From positions 62,001 through 126,000 of the forward strand of contig JABISL010000005.1 of NCBI GenBank assembly GCA_018700055.1: a stretch of 64,000 nt of DNA, given 5' to 3'. Made by a program: the position numbers and the translations under genes. Below the pieces are notes generated by a model. The model had not been told where the DNA came from. It ran no database searches and saw nothing but the letters and a program-made list of their open reading frames with translations. The stretch is from a bacterium (GTDB lineage: Bacteria > Margulisbacteria > Marinamargulisbacteria > UBA817 > JABISL01). Shown one piece after another: positions 42,198 to 51,945 of the stretch (within the stretch, counting starts at the first letter, position 1; every line of letters begins with the position of its first letter).

Positions 42198-43513
42198 TCC
42201 GCCAAGCGCTGAAGCCCATCATTCATAGATCCACAGTGCTTAGCATAGGCATCTTCAACAGACATTCCATCTACCATGCTCTCTAAAACTGCTTTGCCAT
42301 CAAAATCGACATACGCCAACCGGGCCGAAAAATGAGCCGCTGAAACACCAAATGGCTCGCCATGCAATAACGCCACTCGAGCATCCTTCAACAGAAGCGC
42401 ACATAAGTCCTTACTTGTTGTAATCCCTTTGGCCTCAAGTGCTTTGGCGTATGGTGAAAAATCTACCAGGTTATAAAAGCCTCCTTCGGCCTTAACTAAC
42501 AATAAGCCCGCCTCTTGAAGGGTATCAAAAACAACCTGGCTCACGTGGTCCAAGAACGCCGCTCTCTGGCGGATATCAATCTGAACCGCTTTTGACGTGT
42601 ACGCCGCAATTGAGGCTTCCTGTGAGGCACAAACCACTGACGAGTACATCTCACTCGCAATCCCCAAGTAAGATGTTTGTAGAGCCTTCAAATTATCCGG
42701 GATAAGCAGATACCCTAACCGATATCCACCCGCCCCTACTTCTTTGGCTATACCCGAAGACACAAGCGTCCCTTCTGGATAATGACTACTAATCGAAGGA
42801 CACTCTCCAGAAAAACTCAATCCTGCATATATCTCATCACTTAATACAAGGACATCGTTTTTCCTACAAACATCAGCAATGTCACTCAATTCCTGATCCG
42901 TATAGATCGCACCTGTGGGGTTCGAAGGAGAGTTCAAAACTAACAAAGCCGTTTCATCTTCTGTAACGTCTTTCAGACCTTCTACCAAATCAGCCGCTTT
43001 CAACTTCCACCCATTCGCATAACCTGTAGGCAAGGATGTAATAGACGCGCCATTCAATTTAGCTGCGGGTTGATACGATACCCATGACGCCTCTGGCAAC
43101 AAAAGTCGCAAGTTGGCAATCGCACTAAACAACGCATATTGCGAGGTCTTAGACCCAGGCGCAACATACGCTTGATAAGGGTTTCTCGTCCCATCCTTAC
43201 CTACATAAAGTGTTGAAATACGATCCAGTAATGTTCCGGAATAAGCCCCCAATTCAAAACGAGACTCAAATAAGGCACATAATTCAGGCCTTCCTTTTAC
43301 AGGATCATAAGTTGATCGAAGTGCGTTATTTTGAAAACTTAAAATTACTTCTGCATGAGGCGGAAATGGGGATTGTCCAAACCCAAAGTGAGTGACATCC
43401 ATCCCTTCAGCCCTCATCGCCTTAATGCGTTCATTAATAGCCAATGTATCGGAAGGATTAACTTTGGTAAATTTATCGTCGTTCACGAGGTCGCTCAATC
43501 CAAAATTTGTCAT
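42176..43513 (-). CDS. class I/II PLP-dependent aminotransferase
   Basis: A 445-aa fold-type I enzyme. Visible elements are FGFGQSPFPPH near residue 45, NSPSNPTGAIYTDQEL at about 195-210, LSDEIYAGLSFSG at about 226-238, and the PLP-binding Lys in SGIAKEVGAGGYRLGYL at about 253-269. It transfers amino groups between amino acids and keto acids; the specific substrate is not evident. AGGAG lies just before the ATG. It is a single gene. Confidence 0.9.
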   Translation of the reverse strand: MTNFGLSDLVNDDKFTKVNPSDTLAINERIKAMRAEGMDVTHFGFGQSPFPPHAEVILSFQNNALRSTYDPVKGRPELCALFESRFELGAYSGTLLDRISTLYVGKDGTRNPYQAYVAPGSKTSQYALFSAIANLRLLLPEASWVSYQPAAKLNGASITSLPTGYANGWKLKAADLVEGLKDVTEDETALLVLNSPSNPTGAIYTDQELSDIADVCRKNDVLVLSDEIYAGLSFSGECPSISSHYPEGTLVSSGIAKEVGAGGYRLGYLLIPDNLKALQTSYLGIASEMYSSVVCASQEASIAAYTSKAVQIDIRQRAAFLDHVSQVVFDTLQEAGLLLVKAEGGFYNLVDFSPYAKALEAKGITTSKDLCALLLKDARVALLHGEPFGVSAAHFSARLAYVDFDGKAVLESMVDGMSVEDAYAKHCGSMNDGLQRLADYFKDLS

Positions 43514-43574
43514 ATTTAACTCCTGTTAAGTTACTTTTCGAAACCATGTCAGACACTTTATGCCACCCATTATA

Positions 43575-43985
43575 TCAAGTATCAAAACGAACATCGCCAT
43601 CATAATAAAACCAAGTACCGCCCCGATTAACAAACTGACTTTTTTCCTGCAGCTTTCCAGCAACCCCATTATCTAGATACGAAGCGACAAAAACCACTTC
43701 TCCTGTATCCGACTGAGTCGATGTAGATATGATTTGAAGACCAACCCATTCAATAGACGCCGCCCAGACTTTGAGATCATCATAATTAAACCCTTCCAAA
43801 GCCAGCCCAGTCATTGTCGCTTGAATATAATCAATATCCACCTTTGCAAACGCAGTATACCTAGACCGCATTAGTTGTTCAGGGGTTAGAGGAGTAGCTA
43901 TTTTCATTAGAAAAGGCCCACAACAGGACTGATATATCTGCCCACTCTGACAAGGGCATTCCTTTTGAATCTTTTTTGAATTCAT
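43575..43985 (-). CDS. YchJ family protein with SEC-C motif (UPF0225)
   Basis: A 136-aa protein with the N-terminal zinc-binding SEC-C-type motif CPCQSGQIYQSCCGPFL at about 10-26. The family segment PEQLMRSRYTAFAKVDIDYI follows. The remainder is an NTF2-like domain (EKSQFVNRGGTWFYYDGD). Role is unknown for the family. It is divergent from tex. Confidence 0.92.
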   Translation of the reverse strand: MNSKKIQKECPCQSGQIYQSCCGPFLMKIATPLTPEQLMRSRYTAFAKVDIDYIQATMTGLALEGFNYDDLKVWAASIEWVGLQIISTSTQSDTGEVVFVASYLDNGVAGKLQEKSQFVNRGGTWFYYDGDVRFDT

Positions 43986-44025
43986 TAAGCTGTAAGTTTA
44001 ACACTATCTAATTTAGTATTAAGCA

Positions 44026-46176
44026 ATGATCCATCCTCATATAACCACGTACATATCTGCTGACTGCGACATCCCAACCGGCCCAGTAACCGCCACACTC
44101 GCCCTTTTTGATGACGGCGCCACACTTCCCTTCATTGCACGATACAGAAAAGAGAAAACGGGTGGCCTCACCGAAACACAAATAAGAACCATCCAAACCC
44201 GTTATGACTATTATGTAAGCCTATTTGCACGCCAAGAGACCATCCTCAAGAGCATTCAAGATCAAGGTAAACTCAACTCAGACCTAGAATCTCAAATCAA
44301 AAGAACGACGGACAAACAACATCTTGAGGATCTCTATCTCCCTTACAAAGTTAAACGCAAAACCAAAGCCGACTTGGCAAAAGACCAAGGCCTTGGCCCA
44401 CTTGCTGAAATCATTCTTAAACAAACAGCGGTTGGCTCTGTCAGAGACATTACCGCACCTTTTATTCACCCAGAAACAGATATCGCCACTCAAGAAGATG
44501 CCCTATCAGGGGCACGCATCATAATTGCCCAAACCATCGCAGACACTTCTAACTTCCGCACTCATCTTCGCGACAAAATGACACAGTCTGGCGTTTTAGA
44601 AACAAAAGTCACCAGCAAGTTCAAGGAAACACGTACCAAGTTCGACATGTATTACCAATTTTCAGAACCACTAAGAACAGCGGCGAGTCATCGATTATTA
44701 GCCATTCGTCGGGGCGAAAAAGAAAACGTCCTCAATTGGAAAATAAAGTTAGAAGAGCATACCACTCTGGGTTATCTAGAAAAAAAACTGATTAAGACCA
44801 CTCAATTCCGCTTAACTGACCAACTAAAAACGGCTATAAAAGATGCTTATACCAGACTCATTCATCCTTCTATACAAACCGAATGCTTTAATCTCAAATG
44901 CGAAACGGCCGAAGGCGACTCCATCCGAGTATTCTCAGACAACCTCCACAACTTATTAATGGCCGCTCCGGCAGGCGAAAAGGTCATCATGGGAATCGAC
45001 CCCGGATTTCGAACAGGTTGCAAAATCGCCATTGTGAATCGAACAGGACTATATCAAGACACCGCCACTATTTTTCCAGTGCCCCCTATGCTCAAACTTG
45101 AAGCCGCTGAAAAAACGGTCCTCCACATGATCAAACAGTACAATGTCTCCCTTATTGCCATCGGAAATGGCACCGGATCCAAGGAAACGATGCAGTTCAT
45201 CAAACAAGTCATCAAAACCAACACTCTGGATGTAATCCCTGTCATTGTGAATGAATCCGGAGCTTCCGTATATTCGGCCTCCGAAACAGCTGTTGAAGAG
45301 TACCCCGACTTGGATGTGACCGTCAGAGGCGCCATTAGCATTGCTCACCGCTTACAAGATCCACTAGCCGAACTCGTCAAAATAGACCCGAAGGCCATAG
45401 GCGTCGGACAGTACCAACATGACGTAAACCAAACCCAATTAAAAGCAGCCCTAACCTTTACAACCGAAACCGCGGTAAATGCCATTGGGGTAGATCTCAA
45501 CACCGCATCTAAGGCATTACTAACCTATATTGCAGGAATTGGCCCCACTATCGCAAAAAACATTGTCGCCTACCGGTCTCAAAACGGCGCTTTTTCTAGC
45601 CGAAAAACCCTTTTAAAGGTTCCCAAACTAGGCCCCAAAGCTTATGAGCAATGTATAGGGTTTTTAAGAATCAAAAAGGCAAAGAACCCCTTGGATAATA
45701 CATCGATTCACCCCGAGGCCTATACTATCGTTCAACAAATGGCTGATGATATGAAAATTAAACTGGATCACCTCATTGGCAACCCCGAGTCGGTTAATCA
45801 ACTCCCTTTGGAGGATTATGTAACAGACACAATTGGCCTCCCAACATTAAAAGACATCCAATCTGAACTATTAAAGCCCGGTGTGGATCCCCGAGACGAG
45901 TTTACCTATGCCAAATTTGATGATGCTATTGATGAGATTGAAGATCTAAAGGAAGGAATGACATTAAACGGAGTTGTAACTAATGTCACAAACTTTGGTG
46001 CATTTGTTGATATTGGCGTCCACCAAGATGGACTCATTCATATTTCCAAACTGAGTAATGCCTTTATCAAAAACCCTCAGGATGTCATTTCAGTTGGCGA
46101 ACCCGTATCTGTCACAGTCATCCAAGTAGATCTCAAGCTAAAACGGATTCAATTAGCACGGGTTCTAAAAGACTAG
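44026..46176 (+). CDS. tex: Tex family RNA-binding transcription accessory protein
   Basis: A 716-aa protein with the full Tex layout: N-terminal helical domain (TLPFIARYRKEKTGGL), YqgF/RNase H-like domain (VIMGIDPGFRTGCKIAIV at about 319-336), helix-hairpin-helix (GIGPTIAKNIVAYR at about 504-517), and a C-terminal S1 domain (GMTLNGVVTNVTNFGAFVDI at about 644-663). Tex binds nucleic acid and affects transcription and stress responses. The length is slightly shorter than typical. Confidence 0.96.
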   Translation: MIHPHITTYISADCDIPTGPVTATLALFDDGATLPFIARYRKEKTGGLTETQIRTIQTRYDYYVSLFARQETILKSIQDQGKLNSDLESQIKRTTDKQHLEDLYLPYKVKRKTKADLAKDQGLGPLAEIILKQTAVGSVRDITAPFIHPETDIATQEDALSGARIIIAQTIADTSNFRTHLRDKMTQSGVLETKVTSKFKETRTKFDMYYQFSEPLRTAASHRLLAIRRGEKENVLNWKIKLEEHTTLGYLEKKLIKTTQFRLTDQLKTAIKDAYTRLIHPSIQTECFNLKCETAEGDSIRVFSDNLHNLLMAAPAGEKVIMGIDPGFRTGCKIAIVNRTGLYQDTATIFPVPPMLKLEAAEKTVLHMIKQYNVSLIAIGNGTGSKETMQFIKQVIKTNTLDVIPVIVNESGASVYSASETAVEEYPDLDVTVRGAISIAHRLQDPLAELVKIDPKAIGVGQYQHDVNQTQLKAALTFTTETAVNAIGVDLNTASKALLTYIAGIGPTIAKNIVAYRSQNGAFSSRKTLLKVPKLGPKAYEQCIGFLRIKKAKNPLDNTSIHPEAYTIVQQMADDMKIKLDHLIGNPESVNQLPLEDYVTDTIGLPTLKDIQSELLKPGVDPRDEFTYAKFDDAIDEIEDLKEGMTLNGVVTNVTNFGAFVDIGVHQDGLIHISKLSNAFIKNPQDVISVGEPVSVTVIQVDLKLKRIQLARVLKD

Positions 46177-46180
46177 CCTC

Positions 46181-48055
46181 TTACTCTTTTTCTACTAACG
46201 CTTCCCATCGAGTCATCGACTTGGCCAGTTGATCATCGATCTCCTTAATCTGCCTTCCAGCATCTTCAAAGTTAGCGTCATTGCTAGACGGATTCGTAAA
46301 CACTTTCGCCAAACTTGCTTTCTCAGACTCGAAGCCTTCCATCTCTTTTTCAAGACGGGACATCTCTTCTTTTTCCCGATTACTAAGCTTTCCATTAGCC
46401 TGTTTAGGTGGCGTGGACACCGTTTCTTTCACGGAGCTAGTCTTCTTTTTAAGCGACTCAATTACCTTCATCGTATCAATATAGTCAGTGTAGTTCCCCT
46501 GAAACCGGTCAATCTGACCATGGATACTAAACACCAGTAAGTTATCTACCACACGGTCCATAAAGTACCGATCATGGGAGATAATAATGACGCATCCTGT
46601 AAAGTTTAATAAGAAGTCCTCGAGAACCGATAACGTCTGAATGTCCAAATCATTGGTAGGCTCATCGAATAATAAAAAATTGGGATTGGATAACAACAAA
46701 CAAACCAAATGAAGCCTACGTCGTTCTCCCCCTGACAATTTTCCGATTAACGTTTTCAACATACTGCTCGGAAACAAGAATCGTTCGAGTAGCTTCGATG
46801 CAGACAACTTAGTCCCATCATGGGCAATAAACTGCGTCCCTATCTCACTAACATGTTCAAAAATCGAGATCTCTGGGTCAAAGTCTTTGCTGTGTTGATC
46901 AAAATACCCAAAAACTGTATTAACCCCAGGGTCTACTTCTCCCGAATCCGGCGTTAACTTGTCCATAATCAAATTTAAAAAAGTCGACTTTCCAGCACCA
47001 TTTGGCCCCAATATACCGATCTTCTCCCCTTTTTCAAACACATGAGAAAAATCGCTGACTACCAATTTGTCTCCAAAGGATTTGGTTACATTCTTGAGCT
47101 CCAAAATCTTTTTTCCCATGCGTCGTTCAGTAACATTCAGCGACAAAGCCTCACTTACATCCAATCCTTTTCGATCCATCATGGTAGAAATTCGATCCTT
47201 TCTGGCCTTTTGCTTAGTCGAGCGGGCCTTAGGCCCTCTTTTTAGCCACTCCAACTCCACCCGAAGCACCGACTGAACACGACTTTCTTGCTTTTCTTGT
47301 GCCGCATAACGTTGAGCACGTTGTTCTAAATAGGTCTGGTAATTACCTTCATAAACAAACACTTCTTGCTGATCGATCTCAATAATTTTCGTACAAACAT
47401 TATCCAAAAAGTATCGATCATGTGTCACCATCACAATCGCAGAGTTTTGTTTTTTTAGCATACCTTCAAGCCACTCAATCGTATTTATATCCAAATGATT
47501 GGTTGGCTCATCCAAAACCAACACCTCAGTTTCATCAAAAAACAATTGCGCTAATGCGATCTTCTTCCGCATCCCACCCGATAGATCCTTCATTTTCTGA
47601 TTGAGATCATCGATATGTAACTCACGTAAGATGGAATTAACCCGATCTTCGTATTCCCACAGATTCAAATGATCCATTTTTTCGGAGGCCGCCGTAAACG
47701 CCTTCTCAATTTCATCCGACTGGTCCAAGTTATAACGCTGCACTTGATCATGATAATCTTTGATCGCCAAAGATGCGGTTGTAGGGGAGCGGTATAGATG
47801 TTCCAAAATACTATGCTCCGGATCCATCTCTGGATTTTGGTCCAATGACGTAAGTCTCAAGCCTGTTCGAACCGAAATATTATCATTAGGGGTCTCAACA
47901 GACTTAGCCAATATCGATAACAACGTGGTCTTCCCACATCCATTCGGTCCTACGACCGCAATCTTATCCTTTTCATTAACGCTAAAGGTAGCGTCTTCGA
48001 ACAAAGTCTTAATGACTTGAACACAGGTTAATTGGTTAACAGAGAGTAAGGACAT
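46181..48055 (-). CDS. uup: ABC-F ATPase, Uup-like
   Basis: A protein of about 624 aa; the ATG at 48055 (MSLLSVNQLT) matches the family start. It has two ABC domains: Walker A GPNGCGKTT and GPNGAGKST, signatures LSGGMRKK and LSGGERRR, Walker B LVLDEPTNHLD and LLFDEPTNDLD. A C-terminal coiled coil typical of Uup (EKEEMSRLEKEMEGFESEK) follows. There are no membrane segments. ABC-F proteins act on ribosomes or nucleic acids. It is convergent with tex, 4 bp apart. Confidence 0.92.
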   Translation of the reverse strand: MSLLSVNQLTCVQVIKTLFEDATFSVNEKDKIAVVGPNGCGKTTLLSILAKSVETPNDNISVRTGLRLTSLDQNPEMDPEHSILEHLYRSPTTASLAIKDYHDQVQRYNLDQSDEIEKAFTAASEKMDHLNLWEYEDRVNSILRELHIDDLNQKMKDLSGGMRKKIALAQLFFDETEVLVLDEPTNHLDINTIEWLEGMLKKQNSAIVMVTHDRYFLDNVCTKIIEIDQQEVFVYEGNYQTYLEQRAQRYAAQEKQESRVQSVLRVELEWLKRGPKARSTKQKARKDRISTMMDRKGLDVSEALSLNVTERRMGKKILELKNVTKSFGDKLVVSDFSHVFEKGEKIGILGPNGAGKSTFLNLIMDKLTPDSGEVDPGVNTVFGYFDQHSKDFDPEISIFEHVSEIGTQFIAHDGTKLSASKLLERFLFPSSMLKTLIGKLSGGERRRLHLVCLLLSNPNFLLFDEPTNDLDIQTLSVLEDFLLNFTGCVIIISHDRYFMDRVVDNLLVFSIHGQIDRFQGNYTDYIDTMKVIESLKKKTSSVKETVSTPPKQANGKLSNREKEEMSRLEKEMEGFESEKASLAKVFTNPSSNDANFEDAGRQIKEIDDQLAKSMTRWEALVEKE

Positions 48056-48090
48056 CGCGGTACTATAGCACAGCCTCACCCCGAATTGAT

Positions 48091-48660
48091 TTAATCGGCT
48101 TTCTTAAACCCAGCCACGATCCAAGAAACCCCAAATCCAAACACAAACAAAATCAATGGTGGCGCAAATAATAGTGCCAAACATATATATATATACTTTT
48201 GACGCGCTTCTCGATAATCCGTTCGCAACGCCCCAGACTCATAGGCCGTCATATCCGCCATAAAGGTCTTAAGGTTGATCACAGTCCCTGCAAGAGTAGG
48301 ATCATTATAAACAAGGTTCCCATCGGAACTTCTGGCAATAGATCTCAAAAAGGCATTAAAGTTCCGAGGAGTAGAACGCATGTATTTGCCTTTATCCCCG
48401 ACTTTGTAATATTCAAACCCATTTTCTTCCTGAATATCAAAGCTCAGGCCCGTTTGTTTCGCGACGTACGCCATCCCATTCTCATTATCAAAGAAGTCTC
48501 TTCGCGTTAAAATCTCCATTGTCGTACGCACTTCTTTATCGTGGACCACACGATAGTTATAAATTTTGGTACGAAAAAAAACACCTAATCCAGCGCCTAT
48601 TAACAGGTACACAACAAGGAGCAGGACAATAAGCCTGCTCCATCCACTTAATCTAGCCAT
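48091..48660 (-). CDS. hypothetical membrane protein with extracytoplasmic domain
   Basis: A 189-aa protein with helices at about 9-30 and 155-180 enclosing a soluble domain of about 120 residues (EVRTTMEILTRRDFF ... MRSTPRNFNAFLRSIARSS). The pattern suggests a periplasmic sensor-like or structural domain, but no catalytic domain is attached and no family is recognised. It lies upstream of uup on the same strand, 35 bp away. Confidence 0.6.
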   Translation of the reverse strand: MARLSGWSRLIVLLLVVYLLIGAGLGVFFRTKIYNYRVVHDKEVRTTMEILTRRDFFDNENGMAYVAKQTGLSFDIQEENGFEYYKVGDKGKYMRSTPRNFNAFLRSIARSSDGNLVYNDPTLAGTVINLKTFMADMTAYESGALRTDYREARQKYIYICLALLFAPPLILFVFGFGVSWIVAGFKKAD

Positions 48661-48671
48661 CTACTTGAGTC

Positions 48672-48770
48672 CTATTTGTTTTGTTTCTTTTCCATTTTAG
48701 CTTGCTTCTTTTCTTTGGCACTCATTAAAGGTTTCTTTTTCTCTGCGCGTCCTGGTTTCTCTTTTCCCAT
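48672..48770 (-). CDS. tiny lysine-rich basic protein (32 aa)
   Basis: Starting at the ATG at 48770, with GGAGG 9 nt upstream, this encodes MGKEKPGRAEKKKPLMSAKE and a Lys/Gln-rich end, 32 aa in all. Nearly half the residues are charged. Short proteins of this composition occur in many bacteria without known function. An in-frame ATG at 48779 abuts the ribosome site and is unlikely. The strong ribosome site is the main support. Confidence 0.5.
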   Translation of the reverse strand: MGKEKPGRAEKKKPLMSAKEKKQAKMEKKQNK

Positions 48771-48911
48771 AGTACTCATCCTCCAGTTTGAAATTCTCTA
48801 TAATTGGAATTCTCTCTCTATAATACGACATAAATACGTATTTTAAACATTTCGTTTTAAGACAAGGCACATCCTGCGTAAGCACCGAAAGGCTGCTATA
48901 GTCATAGACAA

Positions 48912-50147
48912 ATGACAACTAACTCGCATCAAATCATCATCGTTGGCGGTGGCGCAGCAGGCTTTTTTTCAGCGATCCACAACAAAAAAAACAACCCTGA
49001 CAGCACTGTCATCATCATCGAAAAAAGCCCCGAGGTCTTGGCCAAGGTAAAAGTTTCCGGTGGTGGACGCTGCAATGTTACTCATGCCTGCTTCGACCCC
49101 AAAACACTTTGCGACTTCTATCCACGGGGGCACAAGGAACTTCGAGGCCCCTTTCATTCATTCCAACCCCGAGATACCATGCAGTGGTTTGAGTCTCATG
49201 GGGTTCACCTCAAGATTGAATCCGACAACCGAGTATTTCCGACATCTAACACCTCTCAATCCATTATTGACTGCTTAATGAGTACCGCCGCCGATTTAGG
49301 GGTCAATTTATGGACAGACTGCCAAGTGACCCAGATCACCAAGTCCGATGACACATTTTCTGTATCGCTTACCAATGGGCAGGACCACATCTGCCAAAAA
49401 CTAGTACTCGCGACGGGAAGTAGCCGGCGAGGCCATACGTTCGCCATAAACCTAGGACATACTATTGAAACACCTATCCCTTCTTTATTTACATTTAAAG
49501 TCGATGATACTGACCTCCACGAGAGAACAGGGCTCTCCGTAGAAAACACAATCACGTATCTATCAATCGACAAAAAAAGAAAACAAATCGGCCCGTTACT
49601 TGTCACACACTGGGGAATGAGCGGCCCTGGAATCATCAAACTTTCAGCATGGCATGCCAAAGCACTCCATCAAACCGATTATCAAGCGATGCTAACCGTA
49701 AATTGGCTCGCCAACTATGACACAGAGTCCATTCAAACTAGACTCCAGCAAACCCAGGATCAATCCCCCAAAAAACTATGTATCTCCCGCTCCCCCTTCC
49801 CAGAAATCCCCCGTCGACTATGGGAATATTTAGTCTACAGAGCCGGTATTGCCGAGAACCAAACGTGGAACAACTTAAGCAATAAACATACAAACAAGCT
49901 CATTCATGAACTCAGCCAAGGACAGTTTCAAATAGATGGCAAAACCACGTTCAAAGAAGAGTTTGTCACTTGCGGGGGCGTCACCCTAAGCGAAATCAAC
50001 TTCAAAACAATGGAAAGCAAAGTCTGTAAGGGACTCCATATCATCGGTGAGTTACTCGACATCGATGGTGTCACCGGCGGATTCAATTTCCAAAACACCT
50101 GGACTACCGGGTATTTATCAGGACAAACTGCTACACTACCTCTATGA
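48912..50147 (+). CDS. HI0933/BaiN-like flavoprotein oxidoreductase
   Basis: A 411-aa FAD protein with the dinucleotide motif IIVGGGAAGFFSAI at about 8-21 and the family signature KVKVSGGGRCNVTHA at about 46-60. The terminal GELLDIDGVTGGFNFQNTWTTGYLSG closes the FAD site. It is predicted to be a cytosolic NAD(P)/FAD-dependent oxidoreductase; substrates are unknown for most members. It overlaps the PhnA-like gene by 4 bp. Confidence 0.92.
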   Translation: MTTNSHQIIIVGGGAAGFFSAIHNKKNNPDSTVIIIEKSPEVLAKVKVSGGGRCNVTHACFDPKTLCDFYPRGHKELRGPFHSFQPRDTMQWFESHGVHLKIESDNRVFPTSNTSQSIIDCLMSTAADLGVNLWTDCQVTQITKSDDTFSVSLTNGQDHICQKLVLATGSSRRGHTFAINLGHTIETPIPSLFTFKVDDTDLHERTGLSVENTITYLSIDKKRKQIGPLLVTHWGMSGPGIIKLSAWHAKALHQTDYQAMLTVNWLANYDTESIQTRLQQTQDQSPKKLCISRSPFPEIPRRLWEYLVYRAGIAENQTWNNLSNKHTNKLIHELSQGQFQIDGKTTFKEEFVTCGGVTLSEINFKTMESKVCKGLHIIGELLDIDGVTGGFNFQNTWTTGYLSGQTATLPL

Positions 50148-50353
50148 CTACTAAAGACAGCAATGGAAATGAACTAAACGACGGCGACTCCGTTCGAGTC
50201 ATCAAAGACCTCAAGGTTAAGGGAAGTTCACTCACACTTAAACGCGGCACCCTCATCAAGAATATCCGAACAACCAACGATCCATCAGAAGTTGATTGCA
50301 AAATTGGAAAATCCCAAATCGTCCTTCGTTCAGAGTTCTTAAAGAAGGGTTAA
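50144..50353 (+). CDS. PhnA/YjdM C-terminal domain protein
   Basis: A 69-aa protein matching the C-terminal domain of YjdM/PhnA: KDSNGNELNDGDSVRVIKDL, then VKGSSLTLKRGT and a terminal VLRSEFLKK. The usual N-terminal zinc ribbon is missing, so it is a domain-only form; such stand-alone versions exist. Function is uncertain despite the historical phosphonate name. ATGA overlap with the flavoprotein gene suggests coupling. Confidence 0.85.
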   Translation: MTTKDSNGNELNDGDSVRVIKDLKVKGSSLTLKRGTLIKNIRTTNDPSEVDCKIGKSQIVLRSEFLKKG

Positions 50354-50431
50354 AGCGCCCGCGATTGAGTGAGGACGAATTTAATCCAACCGAACGCGAA
50401 GTATCTTTGCCTAAGGTCAAAGAACTCCAAA
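50354..50431 (+). repeat. structured GC-rich intergenic repeat, copy A
   Basis: Begins directly after the TAA of the PhnA-like gene and ends just before the convergent helicase gene. It shares AGCGCC(C/T)GCG...GTGAGGA at its left and ACG(C/T)G(A/G)AGTATCTT...ACTCCAAA at its right with copy B at 58988-59064, in the same order and nearly the same length (78 versus 77). A CTTTG/CAAAG hairpin lies at its right end. Confidence 0.7.
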
Positions 50432-50441
50432 TACAATTAAA

Positions 50442-51848
50442 TTAACGAGAACCGTAACGCTTTTGTTGATTGGATCCACCTGAACGGTTTCCCCCACCAT
50501 ATCGCTTTCCACCAGATCTATTATTAGATCGTTGCGCCTTTTTAAACGGCGGAGGCGATTTCCCTACTTCACTTTCAGGTTCAAATCCGTCCATAATACG
50601 ACGGTCAAGTGGACGGCTAATCAGCTTTTCAATATCAGCTAATTGTTTATATTCTTCATCACAAACTAATGATACGGCTCTACCAGTCGCGCCAGCTCTG
50701 CCTGTTCGGCCAATACGATGCACATAATCTTCAGGTACGTGCGGAAGGTCAAAGTTAACAACCTGTGGCAACTGGTCAATATCCAACCCTCTCGCCGCAA
50801 TATCGGTTGCTACCAACACAGTCACACGACCAGCCTTAAACTCAGCCAAGGCTTTTGTTCTGGCACCCTGACTTTTATTCCCATGAATAGCCGCTGCGTT
50901 GATCTTTTGCTTTTCCAACAATTGAGCCAATTTATTTGCCCCATGTTTGGTTCGACAAAACACTAACACTTGTTTCCAATTATTATCTTGGATCAACTTA
51001 ACTAACAAGGATCCTTTTTTCTTCTTATCTACAGGACAAATCCACTGCTTAACTGTTTCGGCAGTAGAGTTCCGAGGCGTTACAGAAATCTCTACCGGGT
51101 TTCGCACCAACCCTTTAGCTAGCTTGCGAATATCATTTGAAAAAGTAGCGGAAAATAAAAGGTTCTGACGTTTAGACGGAAGCATCGCTATTATTTTTTT
51201 AATGTCATGAATAAACCCCATATCCAACATACGATCGGCTTCATCCAGAACAAGTATCTCTAAGTTAGGAAAAGCAACGCATCTTTGTCGCGCCAAATCC
51301 AATAGACGTCCGGGAGTTGCCACCAATACATCTACGCCTTGCAGAAGACGACGTTTTTGAGGATTAATATTAACCCCACCAAACACTACTGCAGAACTAA
51401 GAGACAAATACTGCCCATAATTAGTTACACTCTCAAGAATCTGAGCGGCTAACTCTCTAGTCGGTGTAAGAATCAATACTCTAGCCTCTTTTGACCGGGC
51501 CTTAGGACCATTAGCCAACTTCTCTAATATAGGAAGTGTGAACGCTGCCGTTTTACCAGTCCCCGTTTGAGCCGCAGCCATTACATCCTTACCTTCAAGA
51601 ACAGCTGGAATGGCTTTTTCTTGAATGGGCGTCATTGTCTTATAACCTTCTTGCTCTACAGCGTCCAATATTCGACTGTTCAACCCCAATTGGGAGAATA
51701 GTGCCGTACGCTTAGCTGCAGGCGCTGAATCGCTTTCTGAGCGCGCTTCTAAGTTAGGGTTTAGATCATCTTGTGACATATTCTCTACAGGTTGATCTGC
51801 CGCAGTTTTCGCGAAGGAAGATTTTTTTTTCTTAAAAAACATAGTCAC
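50442..51848 (-). CDS. DEAD-box RNA helicase, RhlE-like
   Basis: A 468-aa helicase. The Q motif precedes [15 protein letters not shown] (motif I); then [26 protein letters not shown] (DEAD), SATF, and in the second domain [22 protein letters not shown] and [10 protein letters not shown]. The C-terminal tail is Gly/Arg/Asn-rich ([15 protein letters not shown]), which binds RNA non-specifically. It unwinds RNA in ribosome assembly or decay. It is divergent from the ABC-F gene at 51946. Confidence 0.94.
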   Translation of the reverse strand: MTMFFKKKKSSFAKTAADQPVENMSQDDLNPNLEARSESDSAPAAKRTALFSQLGLNSRILDAVEQEGYKTMTPIQEKAIPAVLEGKDVMAAAQTGTGKTAAFTLPILEKLANGPKARSKEARVLILTPTRELAAQILESVTNYGQYLSLSSAVVFGGVNINPQKRRLLQGVDVLVATPGRLLDLARQRCVAFPNLEILVLDEADRMLDMGFIHDIKKIIAMLPSKRQNLLFSATFSNDIRKLAKGLVRNPVEISVTPRNSTAETVKQWICPVDKKKKGSLLVKLIQDNNWKQVLVFCRTKHGANKLAQLLEKQKINAAAIHGNKSQGARTKALAEFKAGRVTVLVATDIAARGLDIDQLPQVVNFDLPHVPEDYVHRIGRTGRAGATGRAVSLVCDEEYKQLADIEKLISRPLDRRIMDGFEPESEVGKSPPPFKKAQRSNNRSGGKRYGGGNRSGGSNQQKRYGSR

Positions 51849-51945
51849 CTACCTTACTAGGCGAACTAGGGTTGAGCAAGCCACTCTTCAAATCCGTTCT
51901 CATATACGATATCCTAGCCCGACAGCAATAGTATGGGAGCAACAA

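Noticed and set aside
48697-48918. 73-aa minus-strand frame upstream of the flavoprotein gene
   Set aside because: Overlaps the better supported 32-aa gene in another frame and extends into the flavoprotein start; no recognisable sequence.
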